Source of the DNA: Streptococcus suis
GTDB lineage: Bacteria; Bacillota; Bacilli; Lactobacillales; Streptococcaceae
Assembly (NCBI RefSeq): GCF_024509525.1
Contig: NZ_JAMWEM010000011.1
Coordinates: 1 to 64,000 of the forward strand
DNA: 64,000 nt
Direction of reading: 5' to 3'
A program made the translations under genes and the position numbers. Of this stretch, positions 17,189-26,320 are shown piece by piece. Within the stretch, counting starts at the first letter, position 1; each line of letters starts with the position of its first letter. The notes under the pieces are model-generated. The model did not search any database and was not told where the DNA came from. It saw only the letters and a program-made list of their open reading frames with translations.

Positions 17189-17527
17189 CTAGACTTCCTT
17201 TCTCAGCTGTCGGTAATACTTGGTTCGTCGAATTAAGGTTTTGATAGCCCTAGCCAGTAGAATCGTCAATACAGTTGCTCCCAGCAAGCAGATGAGGAAA
17301 ATACCAGTTAATCCCTTCTCAAACTGATTGTAAACCATGATAGATCCAGCTGCATAAACGACAAAATACGAAGATAGAGTCACCAGACTAGCCCAAATAC
17401 AGGCCAACAAGGAAAGCCAGTAACACAGACCAAAGGGCTTGCACTGCTTATCTTCGTAGTCCACTAGTAGAAGAACCGGAACTGTTAGAAATGCAAACAA
17501 CATTAGAATGACATTGCCCGCTATCAT
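17189..17527 (-). CDS. Small membrane protein, 112 aa, paralogue of its neighbour
   Basis: Three hydrophobic segments in 112 residues and the motif KPFGLCYWL shared with the next gene. The frame stays open upstream to 17623, but AGGAGGTGG lies four bases before ATG 17527 (MIAGNVILMLF), and the upstream part runs into a dispersed repeat, so the shorter start is right. The basic end IRRTKYYRQLRKEV is probably cytoplasmic. Function unknown. Confidence 0.7.
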   Translation of the reverse strand: MIAGNVILMLFAFLTVPVLLLVDYEDKQCKPFGLCYWLSLLACIWASLVTLSSYFVVYAAGSIMVYNQFEKGLTGIFLICLLGATVLTILLARAIKTLIRRTKYYRQLRKEV

Positions 17528-17575
17528 GGAACCACCTCCTAATCCTATTCTAGCATATTTGTGACCATCTGCAAA

Positions 17576-17860
17576 GAGGGAGTGGGACAGAACTCGCAAA
17601 TTGTTAAAAGAGTTCGTCAACAAGTCCTGATTTCTAGTTGTTGAGCTGAAATAGTCTATCCCCAGACTGTTTCACTCCCACCCCCGCACAGCTCAAAAGG
17701 TTCAGTGAACCTTTTGAGGTTGGAAATAGAGCGAACTTTGTTCGCAACAGTCGTAATGGTCAGATTTGGAGTGTAAAACACGAACAAATCTGCCAATCAA
17801 CCACTGCGCTGAGATGTTGACCCGAACTCTGAGAAGCGTGGCTGGACTTTTTGACCAGCC
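17576..17860. repeat. Structured dispersed repeat, copy A
   Basis: The segment shares long stretches with 52266-52405: GGGAGTGGGA, GAGTTCGTC, CCCACCCCCGCACAG, and about 75 bases from GGTCAGATTTGGAGTGT to CGAACTCT with two differences. It is full of hairpins: CAGATTTG/CAAATCTG, a perfect 13-bp stem CTCAAAAGGTTCA at 17692-17704 against 17706-17718, and GCGAAC/GTTCGC at 17731-17745. Copy A carries extra sequence between the shared blocks. The right end GGCTGG...CCAGCC (17842-17860) can act as a terminator for der. It has no coding capacity; it is probably a small dispersed repeat of streptococci. Confidence 0.85.
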
Positions 17861-19171
17861 TTATTTCCGTTTCCGTGCAATCAGATGAATCGGTGTCCCT
17901 TCAAATACAAAGGCCTTGCGGATTTGATTTTCCAAGAAACGCATATAGGAGAAGTGCATGAGCTCTTCTTCGTTGACAAAGACCACAAAGGTCGGTGGTT
18001 TGGTCGCAACCTGAGTCGCATAGAAAATCTTGAGACGTTTACCCTTGTCAGTTGGTGTCGGGTTAATGGCAATGGCATCCATGATAACATCGTTGAGAAC
18101 AGCCGATGGAATACGGGTATTCTGGCTTTCACTGATGGCCTTAATCATCTCAGGCAACTTGTGCAAGCGTTGCTTGGTCAAGGCTGATACAAAGATAATC
18201 GGTGCGTAAGACAAGTATTGGAACTGGTCACGAATATCGTCTTCCCACTGCTTCATGGTATGGTTGTCTTTTTCAAGCGTGTCCCACTTGTTGACCACGA
18301 TAATCATTCCCTTACCAGCTTCATGGGCAAAACCTGCGATGCGTTTGTCATACTCACGAATGCCTTCTTCTGCATTGATGACCATGAGTATGACATCCGA
18401 GCGTTCAATGGCACGCATGGCACGCATAACAGAGTATTTCTCGGTATTTTCATAGACCTTACCAGACTTGCGCATCCCTGCAGTATCAATCATGGTAAAT
18501 TCTTGACCTTCTGGGTCTGTAAAGTGCGTATCAATAGCATCACGAGTCGTTCCAGCAACAGGCGACGCAATCACGCGTTCTTCACCCAAAATAGCGTTAA
18601 TCAAACTTGATTTCCCAACGTTTGGGCGACCAATCAAGCTGAACTTGATAATATCTGGATTTTCTTCTGCTTCCTGAGCTGGTAGGTTTTCAATGATAGC
18701 GTCCAAGACATCCCCTGTTCCGATACCGTGTACAGAAGATACTGGATAAGGATCTCCAAGACCGAGTGAATAGAAATCGTAGATGTCGTTCCGCATCTCA
18801 GGGTTATCGACCTTGTTAACCACCAGAATGACTGGCTTCTTGGTCTTGTAAAGGATACGCGATACGTATTCATCCGCATCGGTCACACCTTCCTTACCTG
18901 ATACGACAAAGACAATGACATCGGCCTCATCCATGGCAATCTCAGCCTGGTGCTTGATTTGCTCCATGAAGGGTGCATCCACATCATCGATACCACCCGT
19001 ATCAATCAGGGAAAACTTACGGTTGAGCCACTCTGCAGTGGCATAGATACGGTCACGGGTCACACCTTCCACATCTTCGACAATGGAAATCCGCTCCCCT
19101 GCAATCCGGTTAAATAAAGTTGATTTTCCAACGTTGGGACGTCCAACGATGGCGATGGTTGGTAGAGCCAT
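17861..19171 (-). CDS. der: Ribosome-assembly GTPase Der (EngA)
   Basis: A 436-residue protein with two GTPase domains in tandem and a C-terminal KH-like domain, acting in maturation of the 50S subunit. The first P-loop is [11 protein letters not shown] with DTGG and NKVD; the second, near residue 182, is [11 protein letters not shown] with DTAG and NKWD. Length and order are normal. AGGAGG stands before ATG 19171. It is the last gene of the nrdR-dnaB-dnaI-nitroreductase-der cluster. The placement of der after dnaI fits common streptococcal order. Confidence 0.97.
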   Translation of the reverse strand: MALPTIAIVGRPNVGKSTLFNRIAGERISIVEDVEGVTRDRIYATAEWLNRKFSLIDTGGIDDVDAPFMEQIKHQAEIAMDEADVIVFVVSGKEGVTDADEYVSRILYKTKKPVILVVNKVDNPEMRNDIYDFYSLGLGDPYPVSSVHGIGTGDVLDAIIENLPAQEAEENPDIIKFSLIGRPNVGKSSLINAILGEERVIASPVAGTTRDAIDTHFTDPEGQEFTMIDTAGMRKSGKVYENTEKYSVMRAMRAIERSDVILMVINAEEGIREYDKRIAGFAHEAGKGMIIVVNKWDTLEKDNHTMKQWEDDIRDQFQYLSYAPIIFVSALTKQRLHKLPEMIKAISESQNTRIPSAVLNDVIMDAIAINPTPTDKGKRLKIFYATQVATKPPTFVVFVNEEELMHFSYMRFLENQIRKAFVFEGTPIHLIARKRK

Positions 19172-19189
19172 GGCTCCTCCTCTTCTAGT

Positions 19190-19903
19190 TTACAATAGTT
19201 TATTTTTTTCTAATAGAGCCCTGGTTTCAGGTTGCTCTTCTTGACCAAACTGGGCAATCAAACGTTCCGACCAGGTTTCTGTCTGACGGGCACCTGCATA
19301 GGCTGTCTGAACTTGGTCGTAGGCTTGGATTACTTCCACACCTTGCTCCACATATTCTTCCTGGAAGACAATGGCTTCCGCTGCCAAGCGTGGTTTGACA
19401 GGGTGGTGTTGGGCTGGCCGACCTAGTGCAATACAGAAAATCGGATAGGTATAGTCTGGCAAGCTAAACAGCTCTGCTATGGCCAAGGCCTTGTGACGAA
19501 TCATACCGATAAAGACCCCTCCGTAGCCCAAGCTTTCCGCTGCTAAAAGGGCGTTCTGCCCTGCTAAACTAGCATCCACCGAGGAAATCAAGAGATTCTC
19601 CGTCCCCTTGGCATCAAAGTCAGTCCCGTGAAGCTGAGCCGCCTTACTAGCACGGTTGTGGTCGCCCACAAAAAGCAAAATTGCCTGGGCCTGCAAGATA
19701 GCTGGCTGGGGCATCAAGTCATAAAGGGCCTGCTTTTTGCCCTCCGACTGCACGACGATAATAGAATAGGACTGAAAATTCTTCCAGCTGGACGCAGCCC
19801 GCCTTGCTGTGATAATAGCTTCTAAGTGTTCTGCCTTGATAGCTTCCTCCGTAAAGCGACGGACAGAGCTGTGGCTCAACATCAAATCAATGGTTTCATT
19901 CAT
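19190..19903 (-). CDS. Nitroreductase-family FMN oxidoreductase (NfsA/NADPH type)
   Basis: A 237-residue flavoprotein of the oxygen-insensitive nitroreductase family. SSVRRFTEEAI near residue 12 is the FMN-binding start, SSWKNFQSYSIIVV gives the second flavin segment, and ESLGYGGVFIGMIR the third. The protein ends with the extended tail typical of NfsA/FRP-like enzymes. The frame is open far upstream inside dnaI, but the family start is MNETIDLML at ATG 19903, which overlaps the dnaI stop as ATGA. The natural substrate is unknown; such enzymes reduce flavins, quinones or nitro compounds. No role in replication is known, so linkage to dnaI is probably only transcriptional. Confidence 0.85.
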   Translation of the reverse strand: MNETIDLMLSHSSVRRFTEEAIKAEHLEAIITARRAASSWKNFQSYSIIVVQSEGKKQALYDLMPQPAILQAQAILLFVGDHNRASKAAQLHGTDFDAKGTENLLISSVDASLAGQNALLAAESLGYGGVFIGMIRHKALAIAELFSLPDYTYPIFCIALGRPAQHHPVKPRLAAEAIVFQEEYVEQGVEVIQAYDQVQTAYAGARQTETWSERLIAQFGQEEQPETRALLEKNKLL

Positions 19904-20796
19904 CGGCGATTCACACCCTGTAAATGCATCTCTTGGGCTAGGAATCGAATCCGTTCCATAACCCGTTTGGCTTGCCAAGTCTCATCGCCTGACTTACCAG
20001 CTGAAAAATGCCGCTCCAAGTCTGCGAAGGAGAAGTTGGATGTAAAGAAAGTCGGCAGATTTTCCTGCATCCGATACTGGAGAATAACCTGCAAGACATC
20101 ATCCCGAATCCAAGAACTATGCTGTTCCGCACCAATATCGTCCAAGACCAAGACCTGAGCCGTCTTGACCTCATCAATCCGCTCCTTGACCGACCCGTCC
20201 TTAATGGCATTTTTAATATCCACCACAAAGGTTGGGTAGTGAAGCATGGTGGTTGACAGCAGGTGAGTCTTGGACAGGAGATTGGCCAAGTAAGCCATGA
20301 GGTAGCTTTTGCCAATACCAAAGGTCCCGTAGAGATAAATGCCCTTGTTGTCTTGCCCAACCCGCTTAACAAAATCGGAAATAGCCAGCATGATTCCCAC
20401 ACGATTCTCGTCCTGACGGTCCAAATCTGCAATGGTCACATTTTTCAGACTAGCTGGCAGATTAATCAGCTGAATCCGATCTTTAATGGCTTCTAGCTTG
20501 CGTAACTCCACCAACTCAGCCGTTTCCAGATAAGACACATCTGCATAGCCCTGATTCATGACCAAGACAGGCTGGTAGCCCTTGGCAATGTAGCTAGCAT
20601 CCTGCGACTGAAACTTGTTGCGTTCATTGATGAATTCATAAAACTTGGAAATGGAACGGCTAATCTCATCTTGATTGAGCCCTTGTTGGCGGATAAAATC
20701 TGCCACTTCCTTGTCTTGCATAATTTCCACAACCAATTGGTCATAAGACTGACGACTGGCTTGGTTTTGTCCTAACTTGTCTTGGACAGATTTCAT
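19900..20796 (-). CDS. dnaI: Primosomal protein DnaI, helicase loader
   Basis: A 298-residue AAA+ protein that loads the replicative helicase together with DnaB. The N-terminal helicase-binding part precedes an ATPase domain with Walker A GTFGIGKSYLMAYL near residue 160, Walker B QVLVLDDIGAE, and an arginine-rich end (RVMERIRFLAQEM). Its start codon overlaps the dnaB stop and its stop overlaps the nitroreductase start, so the three genes are translationally coupled. GGGAGGTGG gives the ribosome binding site. Confidence 0.95.
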   Translation of the reverse strand: MKSVQDKLGQNQASRQSYDQLVVEIMQDKEVADFIRQQGLNQDEISRSISKFYEFINERNKFQSQDASYIAKGYQPVLVMNQGYADVSYLETAELVELRKLEAIKDRIQLINLPASLKNVTIADLDRQDENRVGIMLAISDFVKRVGQDNKGIYLYGTFGIGKSYLMAYLANLLSKTHLLSTTMLHYPTFVVDIKNAIKDGSVKERIDEVKTAQVLVLDDIGAEQHSSWIRDDVLQVILQYRMQENLPTFFTSNFSFADLERHFSAGKSGDETWQAKRVMERIRFLAQEMHLQGVNRR

Positions 20797-21962
20797 AGGC
20801 CACCTCCCTTGTTTTCCATTTCTTCAAACTGACGATAGAGGTCTGCCAGCTGAGCCTGACCTTCCGCTGTTTGTTCTGTATTGACTTCCTGCCTACTCCA
20901 GTCAGGCACATTGCTAGCTGAGCTGGACGGAACTTGCTTGGACTGTGATTTTTTGCCGACTTGATTGTCTCTCAAATAAAGAATAGCTTCTTCTGCCGAA
21001 TGAACTCCCTTGTACGAAAAATCATTGGCCAGCTTTATGGCATATTTTTCATTAAGATTGGCAGAATCGACCTTGTTAAAGGTATAGAGCACCAAGACAT
21101 TGATGACCTCGTCCAGCAAGCCCAACTCCACCAAGCGCTTGATAAGAGCGCGTTCTGAACTGGTCACAGTTGCCTTGCGCGTTTCCTTCAAAAAAACCAA
21201 AAATTCCATGGCAGTCTTGGATTGGCTTTCCCGAACAATCGCCTGCTCCTGTACCGTTAACTGACCACTCACTTGTGGTTCTTTCTGCAATTCCTGCTGC
21301 ATCCGCTTGGGCTGAATCATCTTTTCATGCGCAGTTTTCTTAGCCACCTGATAGAGTTCCAGCCAAGATAGACCCGACTTCTCTGCCAAATAATGCAAGG
21401 CCAACACATCTTCTTGCTCATTTTGATAACGCAGTTGATCCGTAGCCATCATGGTCTGAAAAGCAGCAAGATTAAAACCTTCCGCTGTTTGATTAGGTTG
21501 TACAACTATATTACCAGTGGCATCGAAAACCTCTGAAAAGGATTTTGAGAGGCTATTTTTTTGTGGTTTTCCCGTTTTTAAGAGAGCAACACTCGCTTCA
21601 CCAATCTTCTGCGTCAATAGCGCACGATAGAGCGGATTTTGAAGAAAGGCAGAGCTTGTCAAGGGTTCCTTCAATAACAGTTGATATCCCGACTCATCAG
21701 CATATAAATCTAATAGATTCATAGATGTTAGAATATCGAGAGCTTCTTCTAAAGACTGCATCGCCTGACGACCAAAGTCTAGTTGGTTCAAAATCTGGCT
21801 AAAGCGATACTTGCCACAACCATTGTCATAGTGAGCCCAAAGATACTGATATAAAACCAATCCTGGCATGGTAATAATCGGCTGATAGCACTTTATCAAA
21901 CTCATCCAATCTGGACTGATGGCATTTTTTTCCACGTACCCATAGGTATCATTCGGTTTCAT
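20793..21962 (-). CDS. dnaB: Replication initiation / membrane attachment protein DnaB
   Basis: A 389-residue protein of the Gram-positive DnaB/DnaD superfamily, which works with DnaD and DnaI to load helicase at oriC. It is not the hexameric helicase of that name in E. coli. The N-terminal winged-helix region (PGLVLYQYLWAHYDNG) is followed by a DnaB/DnaD C-terminal domain (NVLVLYTFNKVDSANL with a YxxxIAxxW-like segment). GTG 21968 lies inside the ribosome-binding region, so ATG 21962 (MKPNDTYGY) is preferred. It lies next to the nrdR stop, and the order nrdR-dnaB-dnaI is conserved in Firmicutes. Confidence 0.93.
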   Translation of the reverse strand: MKPNDTYGYVEKNAISPDWMSLIKCYQPIITMPGLVLYQYLWAHYDNGCGKYRFSQILNQLDFGRQAMQSLEEALDILTSMNLLDLYADESGYQLLLKEPLTSSAFLQNPLYRALLTQKIGEASVALLKTGKPQKNSLSKSFSEVFDATGNIVVQPNQTAEGFNLAAFQTMMATDQLRYQNEQEDVLALHYLAEKSGLSWLELYQVAKKTAHEKMIQPKRMQQELQKEPQVSGQLTVQEQAIVRESQSKTAMEFLVFLKETRKATVTSSERALIKRLVELGLLDEVINVLVLYTFNKVDSANLNEKYAIKLANDFSYKGVHSAEEAILYLRDNQVGKKSQSKQVPSSSASNVPDWSRQEVNTEQTAEGQAQLADLYRQFEEMENKGGGL

Positions 21963-21967
21963 AGACA

Positions 21968-22435
21968 CTATCTCCGATTCTTACTCCCCTTTGTAAACTG
22001 TTTGAGTAGGTTTTCTAATTCCTCAACATCTTTGAAAGAACGGTAGACAGAAGCAAAACGAATATAGGTAATCTCATCTAATTCCATGAGCTCTTCCATT
22101 ACCAGATTACCAATGACATCACTTTCTACTTCATTCTCACTTTGCAAGCGAATTTTTTGTTCAATCCGATTCACAACTTCGTCAATCTCACTGCTCGATA
22201 CAGGACGTTTCTGTGCTGAACGGATGATCCCATTAAAAATTTTTTCACGTGAAAATTGCTCTCTAGTACCATCTTTCTTGACTACGACCAAGGTTTTTTC
22301 TTCTATTCGTTCGTAGGTTGTAAAGCGATTGCCACACTGTTCACACTCTCTGCGACGACGGATAGTATTCCCATCTTCTGCCTGACGACTATCTACAACA
22401 CTAGATTTCAAACTCGTACATTTGGGACAACGCAT
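21968..22435 (-). CDS. nrdR: Transcriptional repressor NrdR
   Basis: A 155-residue zinc-ribbon/ATP-cone regulator that represses ribonucleotide reductase genes according to ATP and dATP levels. The N-terminal ribbon has CPKC and CEQC, and [17 protein letters not shown] is the family signature. The ATP-cone covers about residues 45-135 ([17 protein letters not shown]). It heads the dnaB-dnaI cluster. AGGAG precedes the ATG and an extended -10 lies upstream. Confidence 0.97.
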   Translation of the reverse strand: MRCPKCTSLKSSVVDSRQAEDGNTIRRRRECEQCGNRFTTYERIEEKTLVVVKKDGTREQFSREKIFNGIIRSAQKRPVSSSEIDEVVNRIEQKIRLQSENEVESDVIGNLVMEELMELDEITYIRFASVYRSFKDVEELENLLKQFTKGSKNRR

Positions 22436-22466
22436 ACACTCACTCCTAACTTATCATTATCACTTC

Positions 22467-22475
22467 ATTGTACCA
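22467..22475 (-). promoter_or_regulatory. Extended -10 promoter of nrdR-dnaB-dnaI
   Basis: TGGTACAAT on the minus strand, about 32 bases before the nrdR start, identical to the core before the gene at 3561. Confidence 0.6.
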
Positions 22476-22586
22476 TATTTTAGGAAAATTCACTAGACAA
22501 AAAAGAACGCCCGTCCACACATACAGAAAAAGCATGCAACCAACTTCTAGTCACACACAGTTTTCAAGATAGTTTTCAAAAGCTTA

Positions 22587-22747
22587 GAACCTGTATTCAC
22601 AAGTAAAGCGCTTGTAGATAAGAGATCATTTTTCGCTGATCAAGGCAGGGTTGTTGGGAAATACTGACTGTATTTTGAAAAAAAACGAACGATGAAGAGC
22701 TGAAAAACTAGCCTTAGGTGGGAGGTCTGAACTGTGAATACAGGTTC
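22587..22747. mobile_element. MITE-like element, copy 1
   Basis: 161 bp bounded by inverted repeats GAACCTGTATTCAC and its complement, and flanked on both sides by TTA (22584-22586 and 22748-22750), which looks like a 3-bp target duplication. No open frame of note. A second copy in the opposite orientation lies at 48903-49042, also flanked by TTA. Shared inner blocks include TAAAG, AGATAAGA, TTTTTCGCT, CAAGGCAG, CTGACTGTAT and CTAGCCTTAG. It lacks a transposase and would need one in trans. Confidence 0.8.
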
Positions 22748-22784
22748 TTAGAGTAAGCCCTCTATTTTTATCTTTCTAGGGATA

Positions 22785-22842
22785 AAGAAAATCAATCAAG
22801 GCAGTCCACCTCAGCGATTGTGTCTGCATAGATTGATTTCTT
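22785..22842 (-). terminator. Long hairpin, probable terminator of the AI-2E-family gene
   Basis: On the minus strand AAGAAATCAATC (22842 side) pairs with GATTGATTTTCTT (22785 side), with an inner GCAG/CTGC stem, ending in a T-rich tail. It begins about 40 bases after the stop codon. Confidence 0.55.
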
Positions 22843-22885
22843 ATTCTAATTTAAGACTATTTTCTTCATTGCCAGGCAAGCTTTC

Positions 22886-24010
22886 TTACTCCTCAATATG
22901 AATCTGTTTCTCTCCCAGACGGTAGTAGACCCATTCTTTGACCAAGCGGTAAATCACTGCAAAAATAGGTGTAAAGAAAACCATACCGAGCAATCCAAAC
23001 AAGTTTCCACCAATCAAGGCCGCCGCCAAGGTGAAAAGCGTTGGCAGACCGACTGACTGGCCAACCACGCGAGGATAGATAACATTACCTTCAATCAATT
23101 GTAAAATCTGGAAGAGGACAATAGACCAGAGAGCGAGGAGAGGATTTTGCACTGCTACAAAGAGTGCGCTGATAAGACAGGCCGATAACGGACCAATGTA
23201 GGGCACAAAGGACAGGACACCCGCCAAAATCCCCGCCATATTGGCATAAGGAATACCAGATAAGGAATAACTAACAAAGACAAGGGTACCAATGATAACA
23301 GCTTCAACAATCTGGCTCATCAGGAACTTGTCATAGGTGTCAACGATAACTTCCCCTATGTAGCAGATGACCTTGACAAGTCTCTCGGGCAAGGTCGCAT
23401 ATAAAAGCTTAACCGTCATGGACTGCAGGTGCTCTTTACTACCCAAAATAGCCAAAGTAAAGAAGAAGGCCATTACCAAAGTCATGGTATTAGAGAAGAT
23501 ACCTGATACGTTATTGACCAAACCATACAAAACTGGTGTGACAAATTGCGACACAGTTGATAAGTTTTTGAGTTGAGATAGGAAATCATTGACTTGGCCC
23601 CCTATACTTCCTGATAAAAGATTATATTTTTCTAAGAAAGCAATCAGACTGTTAATAGATTTAGGAATAGCGGTCGTACTAACCGAAACCAGCTGTGAAA
23701 CAGTCGTAACCAAGGTTGGCAGAACTATCATAACCAAGCCTGTTACAATCAAGACAAAACCTGCCAATACACCAACAATTGCAAGGCCTCGTTTCTGTTT
23801 TTCCAAGAACTTAACGTTGCCAATTAGACCTTCTAACTTTTTCATCGGAACATTTAGGATAAAGGAAATCAACGCTCCCCAGTACAGCGATTCCATACTC
23901 TTTAGTAAAGTCTCACCAATCCCATAAAGATCCGACCAGTTAAGAACTGTCACTAATGTTCCACCTGCTATGAATATTAACAGCAGTTTTTCCCTGAATG
24001 TTGAACGCAT
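22886..24010 (-). CDS. AI-2E family (PerM/YtvI-type) membrane transporter
   Basis: A 374-residue polytopic membrane protein with about eight segments. The family features are the paired N-terminal helices (LLLIFIAGGTLVTVL, WGALISFILNVPM), a soluble middle region, and the C-terminal block ISGIPYANMAGILAGVLSFVPYIGP followed by IEGNVIYPRVVGQSVGLPTL. The family includes exporters of autoinducer-2 and Na+/H+ antiporters, so the name does not fix the substrate. AAGGAGATTGG precedes the ATG. It starts 15 bases after ritR and is probably read with it. Confidence 0.85.
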   Translation of the reverse strand: MRSTFREKLLLIFIAGGTLVTVLNWSDLYGIGETLLKSMESLYWGALISFILNVPMKKLEGLIGNVKFLEKQKRGLAIVGVLAGFVLIVTGLVMIVLPTLVTTVSQLVSVSTTAIPKSINSLIAFLEKYNLLSGSIGGQVNDFLSQLKNLSTVSQFVTPVLYGLVNNVSGIFSNTMTLVMAFFFTLAILGSKEHLQSMTVKLLYATLPERLVKVICYIGEVIVDTYDKFLMSQIVEAVIIGTLVFVSYSLSGIPYANMAGILAGVLSFVPYIGPLSACLISALFVAVQNPLLALWSIVLFQILQLIEGNVIYPRVVGQSVGLPTLFTLAAALIGGNLFGLLGMVFFTPIFAVIYRLVKEWVYYRLGEKQIHIEE

Positions 24011-24025
24011 CCAATCTCCTTTTTT

Positions 24026-24718
24026 CTATTCTTCCCTCATCACATAGCCAATACCGCGAACGGTCTTTATATAGGAAGCTTGACCTGGTAAATCGAGCTT
24101 CCCTCGTAGATAGCGAATATACACGTCTACGACATTGGTTTCCGCGGCAGACTCATATTTCCACACTCGTTCCAATAATTGCTCACGACTAACAGGCTCC
24201 GGACTATTCATCAAAGTTGCTAACAAATCATATTCTCGTCTGGTCAAGTTAATCAGTTCATCACCACGTGTCACTGTACGATTTTGAAAATCAATTTTCA
24301 AATCCCTATAAGCCGCGTGTAGGTGAGCTTGCTTGCAATTGTTATCGATAAAATCCCTGCCTCTGAAAATAGCTGTCACTTGCTCGACAAGCTCGCTAAT
24401 TACAAATGGCTTGATAACATAAGAAACTGCATAGGTCAAAATATCCGCACTATGGCTTGCTACATGTTCACTGTCTACTACTACAATAATCACTGTGGCC
24501 GGTTTAATAGCCAGCAATTCTTTTGATAATTCTTTACTAGACATATCTGACAGCTGAAAACTCATTAAGATTAAATCAAAATCCGCCTCATGAGCGAGTG
24601 AAAGAGCTTCTTCCCCAGTTGAAGCATAGTCAACCAAGTATTCCTTTTTCTGCAACTCCATAGAAACAAAATGTGAAAGATTTCGCTCTCTCCCAGCAAT
24701 CAAAATTTTCTTAGCCAT
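24026..24718 (-). CDS. ritR: Orphan response regulator RitR, no phospho-acceptor aspartate
   Basis: A 230-residue OmpR/PhoB-type regulator. The receiver domain has lost its phosphorylation site: residue 53 is Ser (FDLILMSFQL) and the acidic pair near residues 9-10 is replaced by GR. Lys103 is kept. The linker has Cys128 (IFRGRDFIDNNCK). The C-terminal winged helix is intact (LTRREYDLLATLM, WKYESAAETNVVDVYIRYLRGKL). In pneumococcus RitR is the aspartate-less regulator of iron uptake that senses oxidation through Cys128 and sits directly after gnd, exactly as here. No histidine kinase gene is nearby. The identification rests on these shared features. Pneumococcal RitR has Asn53, so Ser53 is a variation. 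Confidence 0.9.
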   Translation of the reverse strand: MAKKILIAGRERNLSHFVSMELQKKEYLVDYASTGEEALSLAHEADFDLILMSFQLSDMSSKELSKELLAIKPATVIIVVVDSEHVASHSADILTYAVSYVIKPFVISELVEQVTAIFRGRDFIDNNCKQAHLHAAYRDLKIDFQNRTVTRGDELINLTRREYDLLATLMNSPEPVSREQLLERVWKYESAAETNVVDVYIRYLRGKLDLPGQASYIKTVRGIGYVMREE

Positions 24719-24771
24719 AAATCTCTTTCTAATTTATATCGTCACATGGAATGCGCATCATAACTAGAAAG

Positions 24772-24791
24772 ATGGGCGCTCGCACGCCCAT
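24772..24791 (-). terminator. Hairpin between gnd and ritR
   Basis: ATGGGCG (24772-24778) pairs with CGCCCAT (24785-24791) directly after the gnd stop; on the minus strand CTTTCT follows. The short U-tract suggests partial read-through into ritR. Confidence 0.6.
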
Positions 24792-24796
24792 TCTCC

Positions 24797-26224
24797 TTAT
24801 TTTGATTCGCTATACCAATCGTAGTGGAATACCCCTTCTTTGTCTTTTCGGTTATAAGTATGTGCACCGAAATAGTCACGTTGTGCTTGAATTAAGTTAG
24901 CTGGCAAGTTTTCAGCACGGTAGCTATCAAAGTAGGTAATCGCTGCTGAGAAAGTTGGAACAGGTACGCCTGCTTGAACCGCCAAAGCAACAACATCACG
25001 TACAGCCTGTTGGTATTTAGCTGTTACGTCAAGGAAGTATTCATCCAGAAGCAAGTTTGCCAAATCCTCATCACGACCGTATGCGTCTGTAATTTTTTGC
25101 AAGAAACGAGCACGGATGATACAACCTGCACGCCAAATTTTTGCGATTTCGCCAAATGGCAAGTTCCAGTTGTTTTCTTTAGATGCTACGCGCAATTGCG
25201 CAAAACCTTGTGCATAAGACATGATTTTTGAGAAGTAAAGGGCTTGACGGATTTTTTCTACCAATACAGCCTTGTCGCCTTCGTAGGCAAATGGTGCTGG
25301 TTTTGGAAGGACCTTGCTAGCTGCCACACGCTCATCCTTGTATGTTGAGATGTAACGAGCAAATACGGATTCTGTAATTAATGACAATGGCACACCCAAG
25401 TCAAGTGATGATTGGCTTGTCCATTTACCAGTACCCTTGTTACCAGCAGCATCCATGATGTAGTCAACGATCGGGCCATCTTGACCTTCATCATCTTTGC
25501 GTTTCAAGATATCCGCTGTGATTTCAATCAAGTAGCTATCCAACTCACCTTTGTTCCACTCAGTGAAGATGTCTGCCATCTCATCAACAGATAACCCAAG
25601 CAAGTGTTGCATGAGGTCATACGACTCTGCAATCAATTGCATGTCGCCATACTCGATACCGTTGTGGACCATTTTTACGTAGTGACCAGCTCCATCTGGA
25701 CCGATATAAGTCACACATGGTGCTCCATCTTCTGGCGCTTTTGCTGAAATTTCTTCCAAAACATCTGCTACCAATTCGTAGGCTTCTTTTTGACCACCAG
25801 GCATGATAGATGGACCTTCAAGAGCTCCTTTTTCACCACCAGATACACCTGTACCGATGAAGTTAATGCCGGAGTTAGCCAATTCTTTGGAACGGCGGAT
25901 AGTGTCTTCATAGAAGGTATTACCACCATCAATCAAGATGTCACCTTCATCCAAGTGTGGCAAGAGTGCTTGAATGGTTGCATCTGTACCAGGACCTGCC
26001 TGCACCATGAGCATGATGCGACGTGGTTTTTCAATAGATGCTACAAAACTCTCTACATCGTAACTTGGAACCAAGTTTTTACCTGGGTTGCTCGCAACTA
26101 CATCTTCTGTCTTATCTGCTGAGCGATTGTAAATGGCTACCGTATAGCCACGTGATTCTACGTTAAGTGCCAAGTTGCGACCCATTACGGCCATACCTAC
26201 AACACCAAAATTTGCTTTTGTCAT
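24797..26224 (-). CDS. gnd: 6-phosphogluconate dehydrogenase, decarboxylating
   Basis: A 475-residue enzyme that oxidises 6-phosphogluconate to ribulose-5-phosphate with NADP+ in the pentose phosphate pathway. The Rossmann motif [15 protein letters not shown] is at the N-terminus; [22 protein letters not shown] holds substrate-site residues, and [14 protein letters not shown] the catalytic lysine. AGGAG stands seven bases before ATG 26224; the frame is open further upstream but lacks homology there. It has a strong promoter with a CodY-box-like site abutting it, and is followed by ritR, an order shared with pneumococcus. Confidence 0.97.
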   Translation of the reverse strand: MTKANFGVVGMAVMGRNLALNVESRGYTVAIYNRSADKTEDVVASNPGKNLVPSYDVESFVASIEKPRRIMLMVQAGPGTDATIQALLPHLDEGDILIDGGNTFYEDTIRRSKELANSGINFIGTGVSGGEKGALEGPSIMPGGQKEAYELVADVLEEISAKAPEDGAPCVTYIGPDGAGHYVKMVHNGIEYGDMQLIAESYDLMQHLLGLSVDEMADIFTEWNKGELDSYLIEITADILKRKDDEGQDGPIVDYIMDAAGNKGTGKWTSQSSLDLGVPLSLITESVFARYISTYKDERVAASKVLPKPAPFAYEGDKAVLVEKIRQALYFSKIMSYAQGFAQLRVASKENNWNLPFGEIAKIWRAGCIIRARFLQKITDAYGRDEDLANLLLDEYFLDVTAKYQQAVRDVVALAVQAGVPVPTFSAAITYFDSYRAENLPANLIQAQRDYFGAHTYNRKDKEGVFHYDWYSESK

Positions 26225-26254
26225 TAATTTACTCCTCTTGTTAGTATCCTTTTC

Positions 26255-26283
26255 ATTATACACCGAAAACACGAAAATGACAA
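26255..26283 (-). promoter_or_regulatory. Promoter of gnd
   Basis: -35 TTGTCA (26283-26278) and -10 TATAAT (26260-26255) with a 17-base spacer. The start codon lies about 30 bases downstream. Confidence 0.88.
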
Positions 26284-26284
26284 G

Positions 26285-26299
26285 AATTTTCTGATAATT
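26285..26299. promoter_or_regulatory. CodY-box-like site abutting the gnd promoter
   Basis: AATTTTCTGATAATT differs from the CodY consensus AATTTTCWGAAAATT at one position and ends one base from the -35. The same 15-mer, in the other orientation, stands one base from the -35 of codY itself. Confidence 0.6.
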
Positions 26300-26320
26300 C
26301 AACCATCCAAACGTTTCGGA

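Noticed and set aside
20793..21962. Replicative helicase DnaB
   Set aside because: It lacks Walker A and B motifs; the context nrdR-dnaB-dnaI and its length match the Gram-positive DnaB initiation protein.
24105..24120. Further competence-box-like CGAATA matches inside ritR, nrdR, trpB and the OppB-type permease gene
   Set aside because: They lie within coding sequence and not before any start codon.
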